DNA of 49,128 nt. Origin: Pseudomonas syringae (lineage in GTDB: Bacteria > Pseudomonadota > Gammaproteobacteria > Pseudomonadales > Pseudomonadaceae). Under the pieces are notes generated by a model, which did not search any database, had not been told where the DNA came from, and saw only the letters and a program-made list of their open reading frames with translations. Below, piece by piece: positions 33,681 through 43,321 of the stretch. The first letter of the stretch is position 1; each line of letters opens with the position of its first letter. Position numbers and translations under genes: made by a program. The stretch spans positions 1 through 49,128 of the forward strand of contig NZ_WKEQ01000037.1 of assembly GCF_021605415.1 (NCBI RefSeq). Direction: 5' to 3'.

Positions 33681-35069
33681 ATGACCCCTAACAATAAAGA
33701 TGCGGCGTTCACACTCAAAGCCTTGTGCTTCGCGCTGCTCGGTAGCCTGGTGGTGTTGAGTCACGGCGCAGCGGCGGCTACGGCTGACGAAGCGGCGAAA
33801 CTGAACACGTCGCTGACGCCCTTCGGTGCCGAGCGCGCGGGCAATGCCGACGGCTCGATTCCGGCCTGGGACGGTGGTTACACCAAGGTTGATGCCGGAT
33901 TCAAGGAGGGTGGAAAACGCAGCGACCCTTTTGCAGCGGACAAGCCGCTGTTCAGCATCACCTCGAAAAATCTCGCGCAGTACGCCGGCAAACTCACCGA
34001 CGGCACCAAGGAAATGTTCAAGCGTTTCCCCGACACCTATCGCATCGATGTCTACCCGACACGCCGTAGCGCTGCCGCGCCGCAATGGGTTTATGACAAC
34101 ACCCTGAAGAACGCCACCCGCGCCAAACTGGTCGACAGCAGCGCCGGTCCGGTGCCGGAAGGCGCGTTTGGCGGCATTCCGTTTCCGATCCCGAAAAACG
34201 GCGCCGAAGCCATGTGGAACCACGTGCTCAACTGGCGTGGGACGTCTGTGTCGATGCATTTTCGGCATTATCTGATGACCGCCGACGGCAAACAGGTGAT
34301 GACCACCGACGGCCGAGCCATCCAGGAAATGCCGTATTACTACCAGGAAGGCACGCCGGAATCTTTTGCCGGGGATTACTGGCTGTTCCGTCTGCTCAAT
34401 GTCGGGCCGCCGCTGCGTGCCGGCGAGCAGATCATGGGCCGTACCAACATCAACGGTGACCAGTCCCAGGCGCACGTCTACCTGACCGGACAACGCCGCG
34501 TGCGCAAATTGCCAAACGCTTGCTGCGACACACCGACGCCGGCAACCGCCGGGGTCATGTCGTTCGATGAACTGAGTGTGTTCCAGGGCCGCATGGATCG
34601 TTTCAACTGGAAACTGGTCGGCAAGCAGGAAATGTACATTCCGTACAACACCAACAAAGTGCAGACCGCCGCCAAGCCTGAGGATTTGTTTCTCGCCCAT
34701 CACATGAACCCTGACTACGTGCGCTGGGAATTGCACCGGGTCTGGGTGGTCGACGCCGAACTGGCGCCGGGCAAGCGTCATCAATTGCCGAAGGGCCGCT
34801 ACTACCTCGACGAAGACACCTGGCAAGCCATGCTCGGCGATCGCTGGGACGCCAACGGCCAACTGGCCAAAACCCTGTGGTCGCTGCCAGCGGTGCTGCC
34901 GGATCTGCCTGCCCAGGCGCAACTGTCTTCGGGCTTCTATGACCTGACCTCCGGCGCCTGGTTCATCCAGAACGTCTACACCGGACTGCCTGAGCAGTAC
35001 GGCCTGGTCGATCGCTACAAGGCTTCGGAATTTTCCCCGGCGGCGATGGCCGGTGCCGGGGTTCGTTGA
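33681..35069 (+). CDS. DUF1329 periplasmic/outer-membrane-associated protein (LolB-like fold)
   Basis: A 462-residue protein with a signal peptide (ALCFALLGSLVVLSHGAAAA) and the DUF1329 domain (TPFGAERAGNADGSIPAWDGGY, YRIDVYPTRRSAAAPQWVYD, and RYYLDEDTWQAMLGDRWDA). Family members are predicted to bind hydrophobic molecules in the periplasm in partnership with DUF1302. I use ATG 33681, with AGGA upstream, rather than the in-frame TTG at 33675. It follows the DUF1302 gene by 12 bp. Confidence 0.88.
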   Translation: MTPNNKDAAFTLKALCFALLGSLVVLSHGAAAATADEAAKLNTSLTPFGAERAGNADGSIPAWDGGYTKVDAGFKEGGKRSDPFAADKPLFSITSKNLAQYAGKLTDGTKEMFKRFPDTYRIDVYPTRRSAAAPQWVYDNTLKNATRAKLVDSSAGPVPEGAFGGIPFPIPKNGAEAMWNHVLNWRGTSVSMHFRHYLMTADGKQVMTTDGRAIQEMPYYYQEGTPESFAGDYWLFRLLNVGPPLRAGEQIMGRTNINGDQSQAHVYLTGQRRVRKLPNACCDTPTPATAGVMSFDELSVFQGRMDRFNWKLVGKQEMYIPYNTNKVQTAAKPEDLFLAHHMNPDYVRWELHRVWVVDAELAPGKRHQLPKGRYYLDEDTWQAMLGDRWDANGQLAKTLWSLPAVLPDLPAQAQLSSGFYDLTSGAWFIQNVYTGLPEQYGLVDRYKASEFSPAAMAGAGVR

Positions 35070-35132
35070 GTCGAGAACGGGATCGCGGTGGGTACGCCGT
35101 GATCCGGTTTTACAGGGGTTTTCGAGGTTGGT

Positions 35133-36233
35133 ATGAACAGAATCTGTCAGGTGATGGGTCGACTGGTATGGCGAGTGGCTTTGGTGCTGCCGTTGAGCGT
35201 CGTCCACGCGGCGCCGGTCAGCGATGCACTGAACACGGCGGCGATGCAGGCGCCACAAGCGCAACGCGCGGTGTTGCTGGATCTGGCCCGCGCGGGTACG
35301 CGATTGGTCGCGGTGGGCGAGCGGGGCATCGTGCTGCTGTCCGATGACAACGGCGTTCAATGGCGTCAGGCCCAAGTGCCAGTGTCGGTCAGCCTGACTG
35401 CGGTGCAGTTCGCCGATGCCGATACGGGCTGGGCGGTGGGTCATGCCGGGGTTGTGCTGATGTCCCGTGATGGCGGCGAGCATTGGGCCGTGCAACTGGA
35501 CGGCAAGCGAGCGGCGCAACTTGAACTGGATGCGGCGCGCCAACAACCGCCCGGCGCGGCGGATCAGGACGCCGCTGATGCACGGGTGCAAATCGCTGAA
35601 CGCCTGGTCAATGACGGCCCGGACAAACCGCTGCTCGCCCTCGAGTTTGTCGATGCGCGCCATGGCCTCGTGGTCGGTGCCTACGGCCTGGCCTTCAAGA
35701 CTGACGACGGCGGGGTTACCTGGCAATCGATGATGGGGCAGATCGACAACCCGTCGGGCTCGCATCTTTATGCCATTGCGCGGCAGGGCGAGCACTGGTT
35801 CATCGCCGGCGAGCAAGGCTTTCTCGCACGATCCGACGATGCCGGTCAGTCGTTCACTGCTCTGCAAAGTCCATACGCCGGCAGTTTCTTCGCCTTGCAA
35901 ACCACCGACAACGGCACGTTGCTGGTCGCCGGTTTGAAGGGTAACGCGTTTGTCTCCCACGACTTGGGCGAAAGCTTCCAGCCGGCGCCGGTGCCAATGC
36001 CGATTTCTTTCAGCGATGCCATTCGCACCAAGGACGGGCAACTGCTGCTGGTCAACCAAGGTGGCGCGCTGTTTCGTACCGGCGATCAGCCGGGCGCAGC
36101 GCTTAAGCCCTATGGCAAGCCACTCGGCATGCCGGTGGCCAGCGTCGTTCAGGCCGCGGACGGCAGCCTGGTGTTGGCGGGTTTCACCGGTTTGACGCGC
36201 GTATTGCCGCCAACCGCTATTGCTTCGGAGTGA
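35133..36233 (+). CDS. YCF48/Hcf136-like beta-propeller protein
   Basis: A 366-residue exported protein (signal RLVWRVALVLPLSVVHAAPV) with repeated propeller blades: LVAVGERGIVLLSDDNGVQW, GWAVGHAGVVLMSRDGGEHW, GLVVGAYGLAFKTDDGGVTW, WFIAGEQGFLARSDDAGQSF. This matches photosystem II stability/assembly-factor-like proteins that accompany MMPL transporters outside phototrophs. CGAGG precedes ATG 35133. It probably serves as a periplasmic assembly or substrate-handling factor for the transporter encoded next; the stop overlaps that gene's ribosome site. Confidence 0.88.
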   Translation: MNRICQVMGRLVWRVALVLPLSVVHAAPVSDALNTAAMQAPQAQRAVLLDLARAGTRLVAVGERGIVLLSDDNGVQWRQAQVPVSVSLTAVQFADADTGWAVGHAGVVLMSRDGGEHWAVQLDGKRAAQLELDAARQQPPGAADQDAADARVQIAERLVNDGPDKPLLALEFVDARHGLVVGAYGLAFKTDDGGVTWQSMMGQIDNPSGSHLYAIARQGEHWFIAGEQGFLARSDDAGQSFTALQSPYAGSFFALQTTDNGTLLVAGLKGNAFVSHDLGESFQPAPVPMPISFSDAIRTKDGQLLLVNQGGALFRTGDQPGAALKPYGKPLGMPVASVVQAADGSLVLAGFTGLTRVLPPTAIASE

Positions 36234-36237
36234 GGTT

Positions 36238-38712
36238 ATGCAGCCAATTGACAATGCCACGGCCAGTCTCGCGAATTTCGATCCGCGTTCCGGTTCGGTG
36301 GTCGAGCGCACGCTGTTCAACCATCGCCTGTGGGTGCTGCTGGTGTGCGTGCTGACGACCCTGGTGCTCGGTTATCAAGCAACGCGCATCGAGTTGAACG
36401 CCAGTTTCGAAAAAATGATCCCGACCGGCCAACCCTACATCGCCAATTACCTTGAGCATCAGAAACAGCTCAGCGGGTTGGGCAATGCCCTGCGCATCGT
36501 GGTGGCGAACCGCAACGGCGATATCTATAACGCCGAGTACCTGAAAACCCTGCAAGCCCTGAGCGACAAACTCTATCTGCTGCCGGGCGTCGACCGCGCG
36601 TACATGAAATCACTGTGGACGCCGGCCACACGTTGGGTGGCCGTCACCGAAGAAGGCCTGGACGGCGGCCCGGTCATTCCCGATGACTACAGCGGCACTC
36701 AAGCTAACCTCGAAGCACTGCGGCGCAATGTCCAACGCTCGAATGAGCTTGGTCAACTGGTAGCGTTCGATCAGACTTCCAGCGTCATTTATGTGCCGTT
36801 GCTGGCTAACACCTCTGACGGCCAGGCACTGAACTATTCGACCCTGTCCGACCATCTGGAGGCTTTACGCAGCACTTATCAAAAAGACGGCATCGAGATT
36901 CACATCACCGGTTTCGCGAAAAAAGTCGGCGACCTGATCGACGGACTGAAACAGATTCTGTTGTTCTTCGCCGTGGCAATCCTCATCACTACCGCCGTGT
37001 TGTTCTGGTACACCCGCTGCCTGCGCAGCACGCTGCTGGTGGTGTTCTGCTCGCTGGTCGCGGTGGTCTGGCAACTCGGTCTGTTGCCGTTGCTCAACTA
37101 TCAGCTCGACCCGTATTCGGTGCTGGTGCCGTTTCTGGTGTTTGCCATCGGCATGAGCCACGGCGCGCAGAAAATGAACGGCATCATGCAAGACATCGGA
37201 CGCGGCATGCATCGGGTGGTGGCGGCGCGGTTCACTTTTCGCCGACTGTTCCTGGCCGGGCTGACTGCGCTGCTGTGTGATGCGGTGGGGTTTGCGGTGC
37301 TGATGCTGATAAAGATTCAGGTCATTCAGGATCTCGCCGTCATCGCCAGCATCGGGGTCGCGGTTCTCATCTTCACCAACCTTATATTGCTGCCGGTGTT
37401 GCTGTCGTATATCGGCGTCACGCCGCGTGCCGCACAGTTGAGTCTCAAGAGCGAGCAAACCGAGCAGGCCGGTTTGCGTCGTCACGCCTTCTGGCGCTTC
37501 CTCGATCTGTTCACCCAGCGTCGTTGGGCCAGTCTGTGCATCGCCATCAGCCTAGCGTTGGCGGCGGCCGGTTTTGTGGTCAGCCTGCAACTGAAGATCG
37601 GTGACCTGAATGCCGGCGCGCCGGAGCTGCGCGCCGATTCGCGCTACAACCAGGATGACGCCTTTCTGACCCGGCATTACGGCGCCAGCAGCGACCTGTT
37701 TGCGGTCATGGTGAAAACCCCGGCGGGCAGTTGTGCGCGTTACGACATCCTCGCCAAAGTCGATGCGCTGGACTGGCAATTGCGTGCGCTGCCCGGCGTG
37801 GATTCGACCAACTCGCTGGCCTTGCTCAACCGCCGCATGCTGGTCGGTCTCAGTGAAGGCAGCGCCAAGTGGTACGAGCTGCAGAACAACCAGGCGATGC
37901 TTAACATGATCACCGCCAGCGCACCGCGTGGTCTGTACAACGAAGATTGCAGTCTGTTGACGCTGTATGCCTACCTCACCGATCACAAGGCCGAAACCCT
38001 CACGCGGCTGGTCGAGCACGTGGAAACGTTTGCCGCCGCCAACAACACCGAGGAGGTGCAGTTCCTGCTGGCGGCGGGGAATGCCGGCATCGAGGCGGCG
38101 ACCAACATCGTGGTCAAACAGGCCAACCGCGAAATGCTGTTCTGGGTGTATGGCGCGGTGATCGTGCTGTGCCTGATCACCTTCCGTTCCTGGCGCGCGA
38201 CGCTCTGCGCGGTGATCCCGCTGATGCTCACCTCGATTCTCTGTGAAGTGCTGATGGTGTGGCTGAACATCGGCGTGAAGGTCGCCACGCTGCCGGTGAT
38301 CGCCCTCGGTGTGGGCATCGGCGTCGACTATGCCTTGTACGTGATGAGCATTTTGCTCGGCCATCTGCGTCGCGGCGCGAGCCTGTCCGAGGCTTATTAC
38401 CTGGCGCTGGTCTCCACCGGCAAAGTGGTGATGCTGACCGGTATCACCCTGGCAATTGGCGTGGCCACATGGATTTTCTCGCCGATCAAATTCCAGGCCG
38501 ACATGGGCGTGCTGCTGGCGTTCATGTTCGTCTGGAACATGGTCGGCGCGCTGGTGTTGCTACCGGCGCTGGCGCATTTCCTCTTGCCGGTTCGGCGTTC
38601 GACCGCTGATGTGCTGACGCCTGCCGCTGTGCAGAACGTGGCGAAACCGGCCACTGCGGTGGCAACCAATCCCGATTCTCTGCGCACTCAGGAGCGTTGC
38701 CATGCTCGCTAA
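36238..38712 (+). CDS. MMPL/RND-superfamily inner-membrane transporter
   Basis: An 824-residue RND-type protein of the HAE3/MMPL group: a first membrane segment (RLWVLLVCVLTTLVLGYQ), a large periplasmic loop, a block of segments (about residues 240-400), a second segment and loop, then a final block (about 640-800, with GVGIGVDYALYVMSILLGHL). It moves hydrophobic or amphipathic molecules using the proton gradient. GGAGTGAGG precedes ATG 36238; an upstream frame start at 36220 overlaps the previous gene. With DUF1302, DUF1329 and the propeller protein it forms a probable four-part envelope transport system. Confidence 0.9.
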   Translation: MQPIDNATASLANFDPRSGSVVERTLFNHRLWVLLVCVLTTLVLGYQATRIELNASFEKMIPTGQPYIANYLEHQKQLSGLGNALRIVVANRNGDIYNAEYLKTLQALSDKLYLLPGVDRAYMKSLWTPATRWVAVTEEGLDGGPVIPDDYSGTQANLEALRRNVQRSNELGQLVAFDQTSSVIYVPLLANTSDGQALNYSTLSDHLEALRSTYQKDGIEIHITGFAKKVGDLIDGLKQILLFFAVAILITTAVLFWYTRCLRSTLLVVFCSLVAVVWQLGLLPLLNYQLDPYSVLVPFLVFAIGMSHGAQKMNGIMQDIGRGMHRVVAARFTFRRLFLAGLTALLCDAVGFAVLMLIKIQVIQDLAVIASIGVAVLIFTNLILLPVLLSYIGVTPRAAQLSLKSEQTEQAGLRRHAFWRFLDLFTQRRWASLCIAISLALAAAGFVVSLQLKIGDLNAGAPELRADSRYNQDDAFLTRHYGASSDLFAVMVKTPAGSCARYDILAKVDALDWQLRALPGVDSTNSLALLNRRMLVGLSEGSAKWYELQNNQAMLNMITASAPRGLYNEDCSLLTLYAYLTDHKAETLTRLVEHVETFAAANNTEEVQFLLAAGNAGIEAATNIVVKQANREMLFWVYGAVIVLCLITFRSWRATLCAVIPLMLTSILCEVLMVWLNIGVKVATLPVIALGVGIGVDYALYVMSILLGHLRRGASLSEAYYLALVSTGKVVMLTGITLAIGVATWIFSPIKFQADMGVLLAFMFVWNMVGALVLLPALAHFLLPVRRSTADVLTPAAVQNVAKPATAVATNPDSLRTQERCHAR

Positions 38713-39937
38713 ATCCTCCGCCGCGAATGCCGGCCGGCACGCCGGTCTGGCGCAATCGCTGTTGTTGCTGCTCGGCAGTTGCCTGCCGGTACTTGGCGCG
38801 GTGCTGTTGGCGCCGGTACTGCCGCGCATGCAAGCGCACTTTGCCGACGTACCGAACAGCGCCGTGCTGGTGCCGATCGTGCTGACCTTGCCGGCGCTGG
38901 TGATTGCCCTGTTGGCGCCGTTTGCGGGGTTGATCGCCGACCGCCTCGGGCGCAAACCGTTGTTGCTCGCCAGCATGTGTCTTTACGTGCTGTGCGGTGT
39001 GCTGCCGCTGTGGCTGGAATCGTTGCAGGCCATCGTCCTCAGTCGCGCCGGAATCGGTCTGGCCGAGGCGGGCATCATGACCTGCTGCACCACGCTGATG
39101 GGCGATTACTACAGCGGCGCCCGCCGCGAGCGCTTGTTTGCCTTACAAATGGTCGCCACCTCGCTGTCGGCGGCGGTGTTTATCGCGCTCGGTGGATTTC
39201 TCGGCCAGGACGACTGGCGCACACCGTTTGCGCTGTACGCAGTCGGTCTGGTGTTCCTGCCGTTGATGGCGTGGAAACTCTGGGAGCCTAAATCGCAGGT
39301 GCTGACCCAGCAAACGCTGCGCAGCGCACCGGCCGATGCGTTCCCGTGGCGCGCGCTGACGCCGATGTATGCCCTGGCATTGCTGGCCGGTCTGAGTCTG
39401 TTCATCGTGCCGGTGCAGGCCGGGTATCTGCTCAATCTGTTGCACGTCGATGCGCCGCAAGAAATCGGCATGACCATGGGCGCCAACCAGTTGGGTGTCT
39501 TGGTCGGGGCGCTGAGCTTTCGCCTGTTCAGCGGCATGCGCGCGCAGCACATGTTGTTGATTGCCTATGCATTGGCGGGCGTTGGCGGTTTGTTGATGGC
39601 CAGCGCAGGCAGCCATTTGCAAGTAGTGGTCGCGGTGACGATCAACGGGCTGGGCATCGGCCTGATGTTGCCGACGCTGATCACCTGGATCATGGCGCAA
39701 GTCGACTTTCACCAACGCGGGCGCGCGGCGGGTTGTTTCACCGCAGCGATTTTTGCCGGCGAATTCATCAGCCCTCTGGTCGTGCTTGGCATCAGCCATG
39801 GCGTCAGCTCGGCGTTGCCGCAGGCCTTGGCTTTGGTGGGTGGCCTGCAATTGCTGATCGCGCTGTTTTGCCTCGCGGTTCCCAAGCTCGGCGGCGTGCT
39901 TCCCCGCGCGCCGATGACAACTGAACGAGAACTTTAA
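38702..39937 (+). CDS. MFS transporter
   Basis: A 411-residue major facilitator with about twelve membrane segments and the loop 2-3 motif (GLIADRLGRKPLLLASM). It overlaps the end of the MMPL gene by 11 bp, with GGAG upstream of its ATG, so it belongs to the same operon. It resembles drug/aromatic-compound MFS carriers. It may import a soluble aromatic intermediate across the inner membrane or export a toxic one. Confidence 0.88.
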   Translation: MLAKSSAANAGRHAGLAQSLLLLLGSCLPVLGAVLLAPVLPRMQAHFADVPNSAVLVPIVLTLPALVIALLAPFAGLIADRLGRKPLLLASMCLYVLCGVLPLWLESLQAIVLSRAGIGLAEAGIMTCCTTLMGDYYSGARRERLFALQMVATSLSAAVFIALGGFLGQDDWRTPFALYAVGLVFLPLMAWKLWEPKSQVLTQQTLRSAPADAFPWRALTPMYALALLAGLSLFIVPVQAGYLLNLLHVDAPQEIGMTMGANQLGVLVGALSFRLFSGMRAQHMLLIAYALAGVGGLLMASAGSHLQVVVAVTINGLGIGLMLPTLITWIMAQVDFHQRGRAAGCFTAAIFAGEFISPLVVLGISHGVSSALPQALALVGGLQLLIALFCLAVPKLGGVLPRAPMTTEREL

Positions 39938-40519
39938 ATGCACTCACTTCCCGAATTCAAAAGAGTGGTCACCGGCCATAACCCGCAAGGCCAGGCCATC
40001 GTCGCCAGCAGCGGCCCGACGCCCAATGTGTTTCCGTTGCTGGCCGTGCCCGGCACGGTGTTCCACGAGTTATGGAATACCGGCGCCAGCCCGGCAATGC
40101 TCGACAACGCCAGCGATCCGAGCGCCCAGCCTTTGCGACTCAGTCCGGGGCCGCAAGGCAGCGTGATTCGTGTCGTCGACATTCCACCGGACAGTGTCCA
40201 GAACCAGGTCAGCGATGAAAGCGCCGCTGCCGTATTCGCCGAGATCGGCGAGTCGCATGCCGGTACGGGGCAGGGCGGCGGCAAGCACAAGCTGATGCAC
40301 CGCACCGAAACCCTCGACTACGGCATCGTCACTGAAGGCGAGGTGTGGCTGGTGCTGGATGAAGAAGAAGTGCATCTCAAGCGCGGCGATGTGGTGGTGC
40401 AACGCGGCACCAACCATGCCTGGAGCAACCGTACCGAAGCCATGGCGCGCATGGTGTTCATCCTGCTCGACGGGCGCTTTGCTGCTGAATTGAAGCCTGT
40501 GCAAGGAGCCTCGTCATGA
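39938..40519 (+). CDS. Cupin-domain protein
   Basis: A 193-residue single cupin. The barrel lies in the C-terminal half: HKLMHRTETLDYGIVTEGEV (motif 1, His and Glu) and VVVQRGTNHAWSNRTEAMAR (motif 2, His). The metal ligands seem present. Relatives accompany aromatic and terpenoid degradation and may be dioxygenases or isomerases, but most are uncharacterised. The ATG directly follows the MFS stop, and the stop overlaps the next start (ATGA), so it is tightly coupled. Confidence 0.85.
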   Translation: MHSLPEFKRVVTGHNPQGQAIVASSGPTPNVFPLLAVPGTVFHELWNTGASPAMLDNASDPSAQPLRLSPGPQGSVIRVVDIPPDSVQNQVSDESAAAVFAEIGESHAGTGQGGGKHKLMHRTETLDYGIVTEGEVWLVLDEEEVHLKRGDVVVQRGTNHAWSNRTEAMARMVFILLDGRFAAELKPVQGASS

Positions 40520-41499
40520 AACTCGCCACCCTGAAAAATGCCAGCCGTGACGGGCAACTGGTGATTGTCTCGCGAGATCTGAAATGGGCGCTCAGTGCCG
40601 CGCCTGTAGCCTGCACTTTGCAGCAGGCCATCGAAAACTGGGCCAGTGTCGAGCCGCGCTTGCAGGCGCTGGCCGACCGCTTGAACGCGGGCGACGCACA
40701 GGACGCGTTTGCCTTTGATCCAACCCAGGCCATGGCGCCGTTACCGCGCGCCTACCAATGGTGCGACGGCTCGGCATTTCTCAGCCATGGCGCGCTGATG
40801 CAAAAGGCCTTCAACCTCGACCCCATCGAAGGCGTCGAACACACGCCGCTGATGTATCAGGGCGCGGGCGATGATTTCCTTGGCGCCCGCGATGACATCG
40901 CGTTACCCAGCGAAAGTCAGGGCATCGACTTCGAAGGCGAATTCGTCGTGTTGGTGGACGACGTGCCGCTGGGTTGCAGCGCGGAGCAAGCGCTTGGACA
41001 CATCAAACTGATCTTGCAGATAAACGACGTCAGCCTGCGGGCGCTGGCCCCTCGGGAAATGAAAACCGGTTTCGGCTTCCTGCAGGCCAAACCCTCGTCG
41101 AGTTTCGCACCGTTGGCGATTACCCCGGACGAGTTGGGCGATGCCTGGCACGACGGTCGTGTGCAACTGCCGTTGCAGGTGACCTGGAATGGTCAGTGGT
41201 TCGGTCATCCGCACGGTGGGCAAATGACCTTCGGCTTCGGCCAGTTGATCGCCCATGCCGCACTGACCCGGCGGTTGGGGGCCGGCACGTTGATCGGCTC
41301 CGGCACGGTTTCCAACGCCGAACGCAGCGTCGGTTCTGCCTGCATCGCCGAACGCCGTGCCATTGAGATGATCGAGCACGGCGCGCCGCGAACCGCGTTC
41401 ATGCACTTCGGTGACCGCGTGCACATGGATGTTGTCGGGGCCGACGGTCAGTCGGTCTTCGGTGCAATTGACCAATGCGTCGTCAAGGCTCAGGGCTGA
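40516..41499 (+). CDS. Fumarylacetoacetate hydrolase (FAH)-family protein
   Basis: A 327-residue FAH-family enzyme. Metal-site residues are in the expected pattern (GIDFEGEFVVLVDD, with earlier HTPLMYQGAGDDFLG), followed by the ILQINDVSLR and GTVSNAERSVGSACIAERRA parts. Members hydrolyse C-C bonds of beta-diketo acids or hydrate/decarboxylate ring-fission products, so it fits a step after ring cleavage. ATGA overlap with the cupin gene couples translation. The exact reaction depends on whether the pathway is gentisate-like or meta-cleavage. Confidence 0.87.
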   Translation: MKLATLKNASRDGQLVIVSRDLKWALSAAPVACTLQQAIENWASVEPRLQALADRLNAGDAQDAFAFDPTQAMAPLPRAYQWCDGSAFLSHGALMQKAFNLDPIEGVEHTPLMYQGAGDDFLGARDDIALPSESQGIDFEGEFVVLVDDVPLGCSAEQALGHIKLILQINDVSLRALAPREMKTGFGFLQAKPSSSFAPLAITPDELGDAWHDGRVQLPLQVTWNGQWFGHPHGGQMTFGFGQLIAHAALTRRLGAGTLIGSGTVSNAERSVGSACIAERRAIEMIEHGAPRTAFMHFGDRVHMDVVGADGQSVFGAIDQCVVKAQG

Positions 41500-41509
41500 G
41501 GAGCGGCAT

Positions 41510-42502
41510 ATGCGTGTGTTGATTACCGGAGCCAATGGCTTCGTCGGTCGCGAACTGGTGCGCTGCCTGTTGGCGAGGGGCAGCTTGCGCGGCCGGCGCA
41601 TTGCAGCGTTGCTGGTGCTGGACACCGATTTGCAAGGCCTGCCGGATAATCCGCGGGTGCGTCCACATCGCGGCAACATTACCGATGCGGCGTTGATGCG
41701 CCGTGTTCTGGCCGATGGCATTGACGTGGTTTTTCATCTGGCGAGCATCGCCGGTGGCGCGGCGGAAGAACACTACGCGCTGGGTTATCAAGTCAACCTG
41801 TTGGCGAGCCTGGAGTTGCTTGACCAGTTGCGCAACAAATCCCTGCCTCCGGTGCTGGTGTACGCCAGCAGCGTCGCGGTGTACGGCGGCGGCTTGCCGT
41901 CGCGCATGAACGAGCAGGCACCGTTGCGTCCGGAGCTGTCCTACGGCACGCACAAGGCGATTGTCGAAAGCGTGATTGTCGACCTTGCCCGGCGCGGCGA
42001 AGTCGACGGTTACGCGCTGCGCTTGCCCGGCATCGTTGCCCGGCCGCGCGAATCGAACGGTTTGCGCTCGGCGTTCATGAGTGACTTGCTGCGCGCCTTC
42101 GCTGAGGGCGACGCCTATCGGTGCCCGGTGTCCGCCGAGGCAACGGCCTGGTGGATGTCGGCGCGCTGCTGCGTGAATAACCTGATTCACGCGGCCGAGC
42201 TTGATCGCGGCTCACAACGGCTGTGGCAATTGCCGGTACTGCACCTGTCGATTGCCCAAGTGGTCGATGCTTTGGCGGCAAGTTACGGGGAAGAACGTCG
42301 CAGCTTGATCACCCACGCCCCGGACGGCGAACTGGAAGCCCTGTTCGGGCGCCTGCCACCGCTGAAAACACCCCAGGCGCGAGCCGCCGGTTTCAGCCAT
42401 GACGGCAACGCCGCTGCGCTGATCCGCAATTCTTTGAACCCTGCCGCCCCACGGCATCTGTCGATTACTGGAGAGTCCCTTCATGCAGCCAGCCAAGCCT
42501 AA
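41510..42502 (+). CDS. NAD-dependent epimerase/dehydratase (extended SDR, DenD-like)
   Basis: A 330-residue extended short-chain dehydrogenase: nucleotide motif VLITGANGFVGREL, DVVFHLASIAGG, catalytic Ser region (VYASSVAVYGGGLP) and YGTHK (Tyr-x3-Lys). It resembles D-erythronate dehydrogenase-type enzymes (DenD) common in catabolic operons. GAGGAG precedes ATG 41510. Its end overlaps the cyclase gene by 20 bp. A dehydrogenase on an open-chain hydroxy acid would suit a late pathway step; the substrate is not known. Confidence 0.85.
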   Translation: MRVLITGANGFVGRELVRCLLARGSLRGRRIAALLVLDTDLQGLPDNPRVRPHRGNITDAALMRRVLADGIDVVFHLASIAGGAAEEHYALGYQVNLLASLELLDQLRNKSLPPVLVYASSVAVYGGGLPSRMNEQAPLRPELSYGTHKAIVESVIVDLARRGEVDGYALRLPGIVARPRESNGLRSAFMSDLLRAFAEGDAYRCPVSAEATAWWMSARCCVNNLIHAAELDRGSQRLWQLPVLHLSIAQVVDALAASYGEERRSLITHAPDGELEALFGRLPPLKTPQARAAGFSHDGNAAALIRNSLNPAAPRHLSITGESLHAASQA

Positions 42503-43274
42503 GCGTCGCCTGGTCGATCTCTCGGTCACCCTTGAAAACAACCCTTACACCGATCCGCCACCGCTGTTGCCGAAGATCGACTACATGGATCACCAACAGG
42601 GCTGGCCTGAAATGGCCGCGATGTTCCCCGGGCTGCAACTGGAGCAAATGCCGGGCAACGAGTCATGGGCGGCCGAGCGCCTGCAAATCACCACCCACAG
42701 CGGCACGCACATGGACGCGCCGTGGCATTACGCGTCGACCACCGATGGCGGCCAACCGGCCTTCGGCATTGACGAATTGCCGCTGGACTGGTGCCTGCAG
42801 CCGGGCGTGAAGCTTGATTTTCGGCACCTGCCTGACGGTCATGTGGTGACCGCCGACGAGATCGAAGCGGAGCTGGCGCGCATTGATCATGCGTTGCAGC
42901 CACTGGACATCGTGTTGATTAATACCCGTGCCGGCGCATTGTTCGGCCAGCCCGGTTATCTCGATGCCGGCGTGGGAATCGGCCGCGAAGCCACGATGTA
43001 TCTGCTGGAACGCGGTGTGCGTGTTGTCGGCACTGACGCGTGGAGCTGGGACGCGCCGTTCAAGTACACCCGCGAACGGTTCGCCGCCGACGGCGATGCC
43101 TCGATCATCTGGGAAGGGCACAAGGCCGGGCGTGATATCGGTTACGGTCAGATGGAAAAACTTGCCAATCTTGAGGCCTTGCCCGCCAATGGCTTCGTGG
43201 TGTCGTGTTTCCCCTACAAGATCAAACATGCGTCGGCCGGATTCGTGCGCGCGGTGGCCATTTTCGAGGAATGA
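42483..43274 (+). CDS. Cyclase-family metal hydrolase (kynurenine formamidase/isatin hydrolase-like)
   Basis: A 263-residue member of the cyclase family (PF04199-type) with the defining metal motif H72-S-G-T-H76-x-D78-x-P-x-H82. The family includes kynurenine formamidase and isatin hydrolase, which open amide or lactam rings, and other C-N or C-O hydrolases. GGAG lies upstream of ATG 42483, inside the SDR gene. In this operon it may open a lactone or amide intermediate. It is the last tightly overlapping gene; the sulfatase starts 47 bp later. Confidence 0.87.
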   Translation: MQPAKPKRRLVDLSVTLENNPYTDPPPLLPKIDYMDHQQGWPEMAAMFPGLQLEQMPGNESWAAERLQITTHSGTHMDAPWHYASTTDGGQPAFGIDELPLDWCLQPGVKLDFRHLPDGHVVTADEIEAELARIDHALQPLDIVLINTRAGALFGQPGYLDAGVGIGREATMYLLERGVRVVGTDAWSWDAPFKYTRERFAADGDASIIWEGHKAGRDIGYGQMEKLANLEALPANGFVVSCFPYKIKHASAGFVRAVAIFEE

Positions 43275-43321
43275 CCGCTAGCTGATGCCGATTAATGTGA
43301 ACACATAACAAGAGAGCACTT

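Noticed and set aside
32382..36320. Minus-strand open frame of 1312 codons opposite DUF1302, DUF1329 and YCF48-like genes
   Set aside because: It is the mirror of third-position-GC-rich genes on the plus strand, has no recognisable domain, and the plus-strand genes have signal peptides, ribosome sites and known families.
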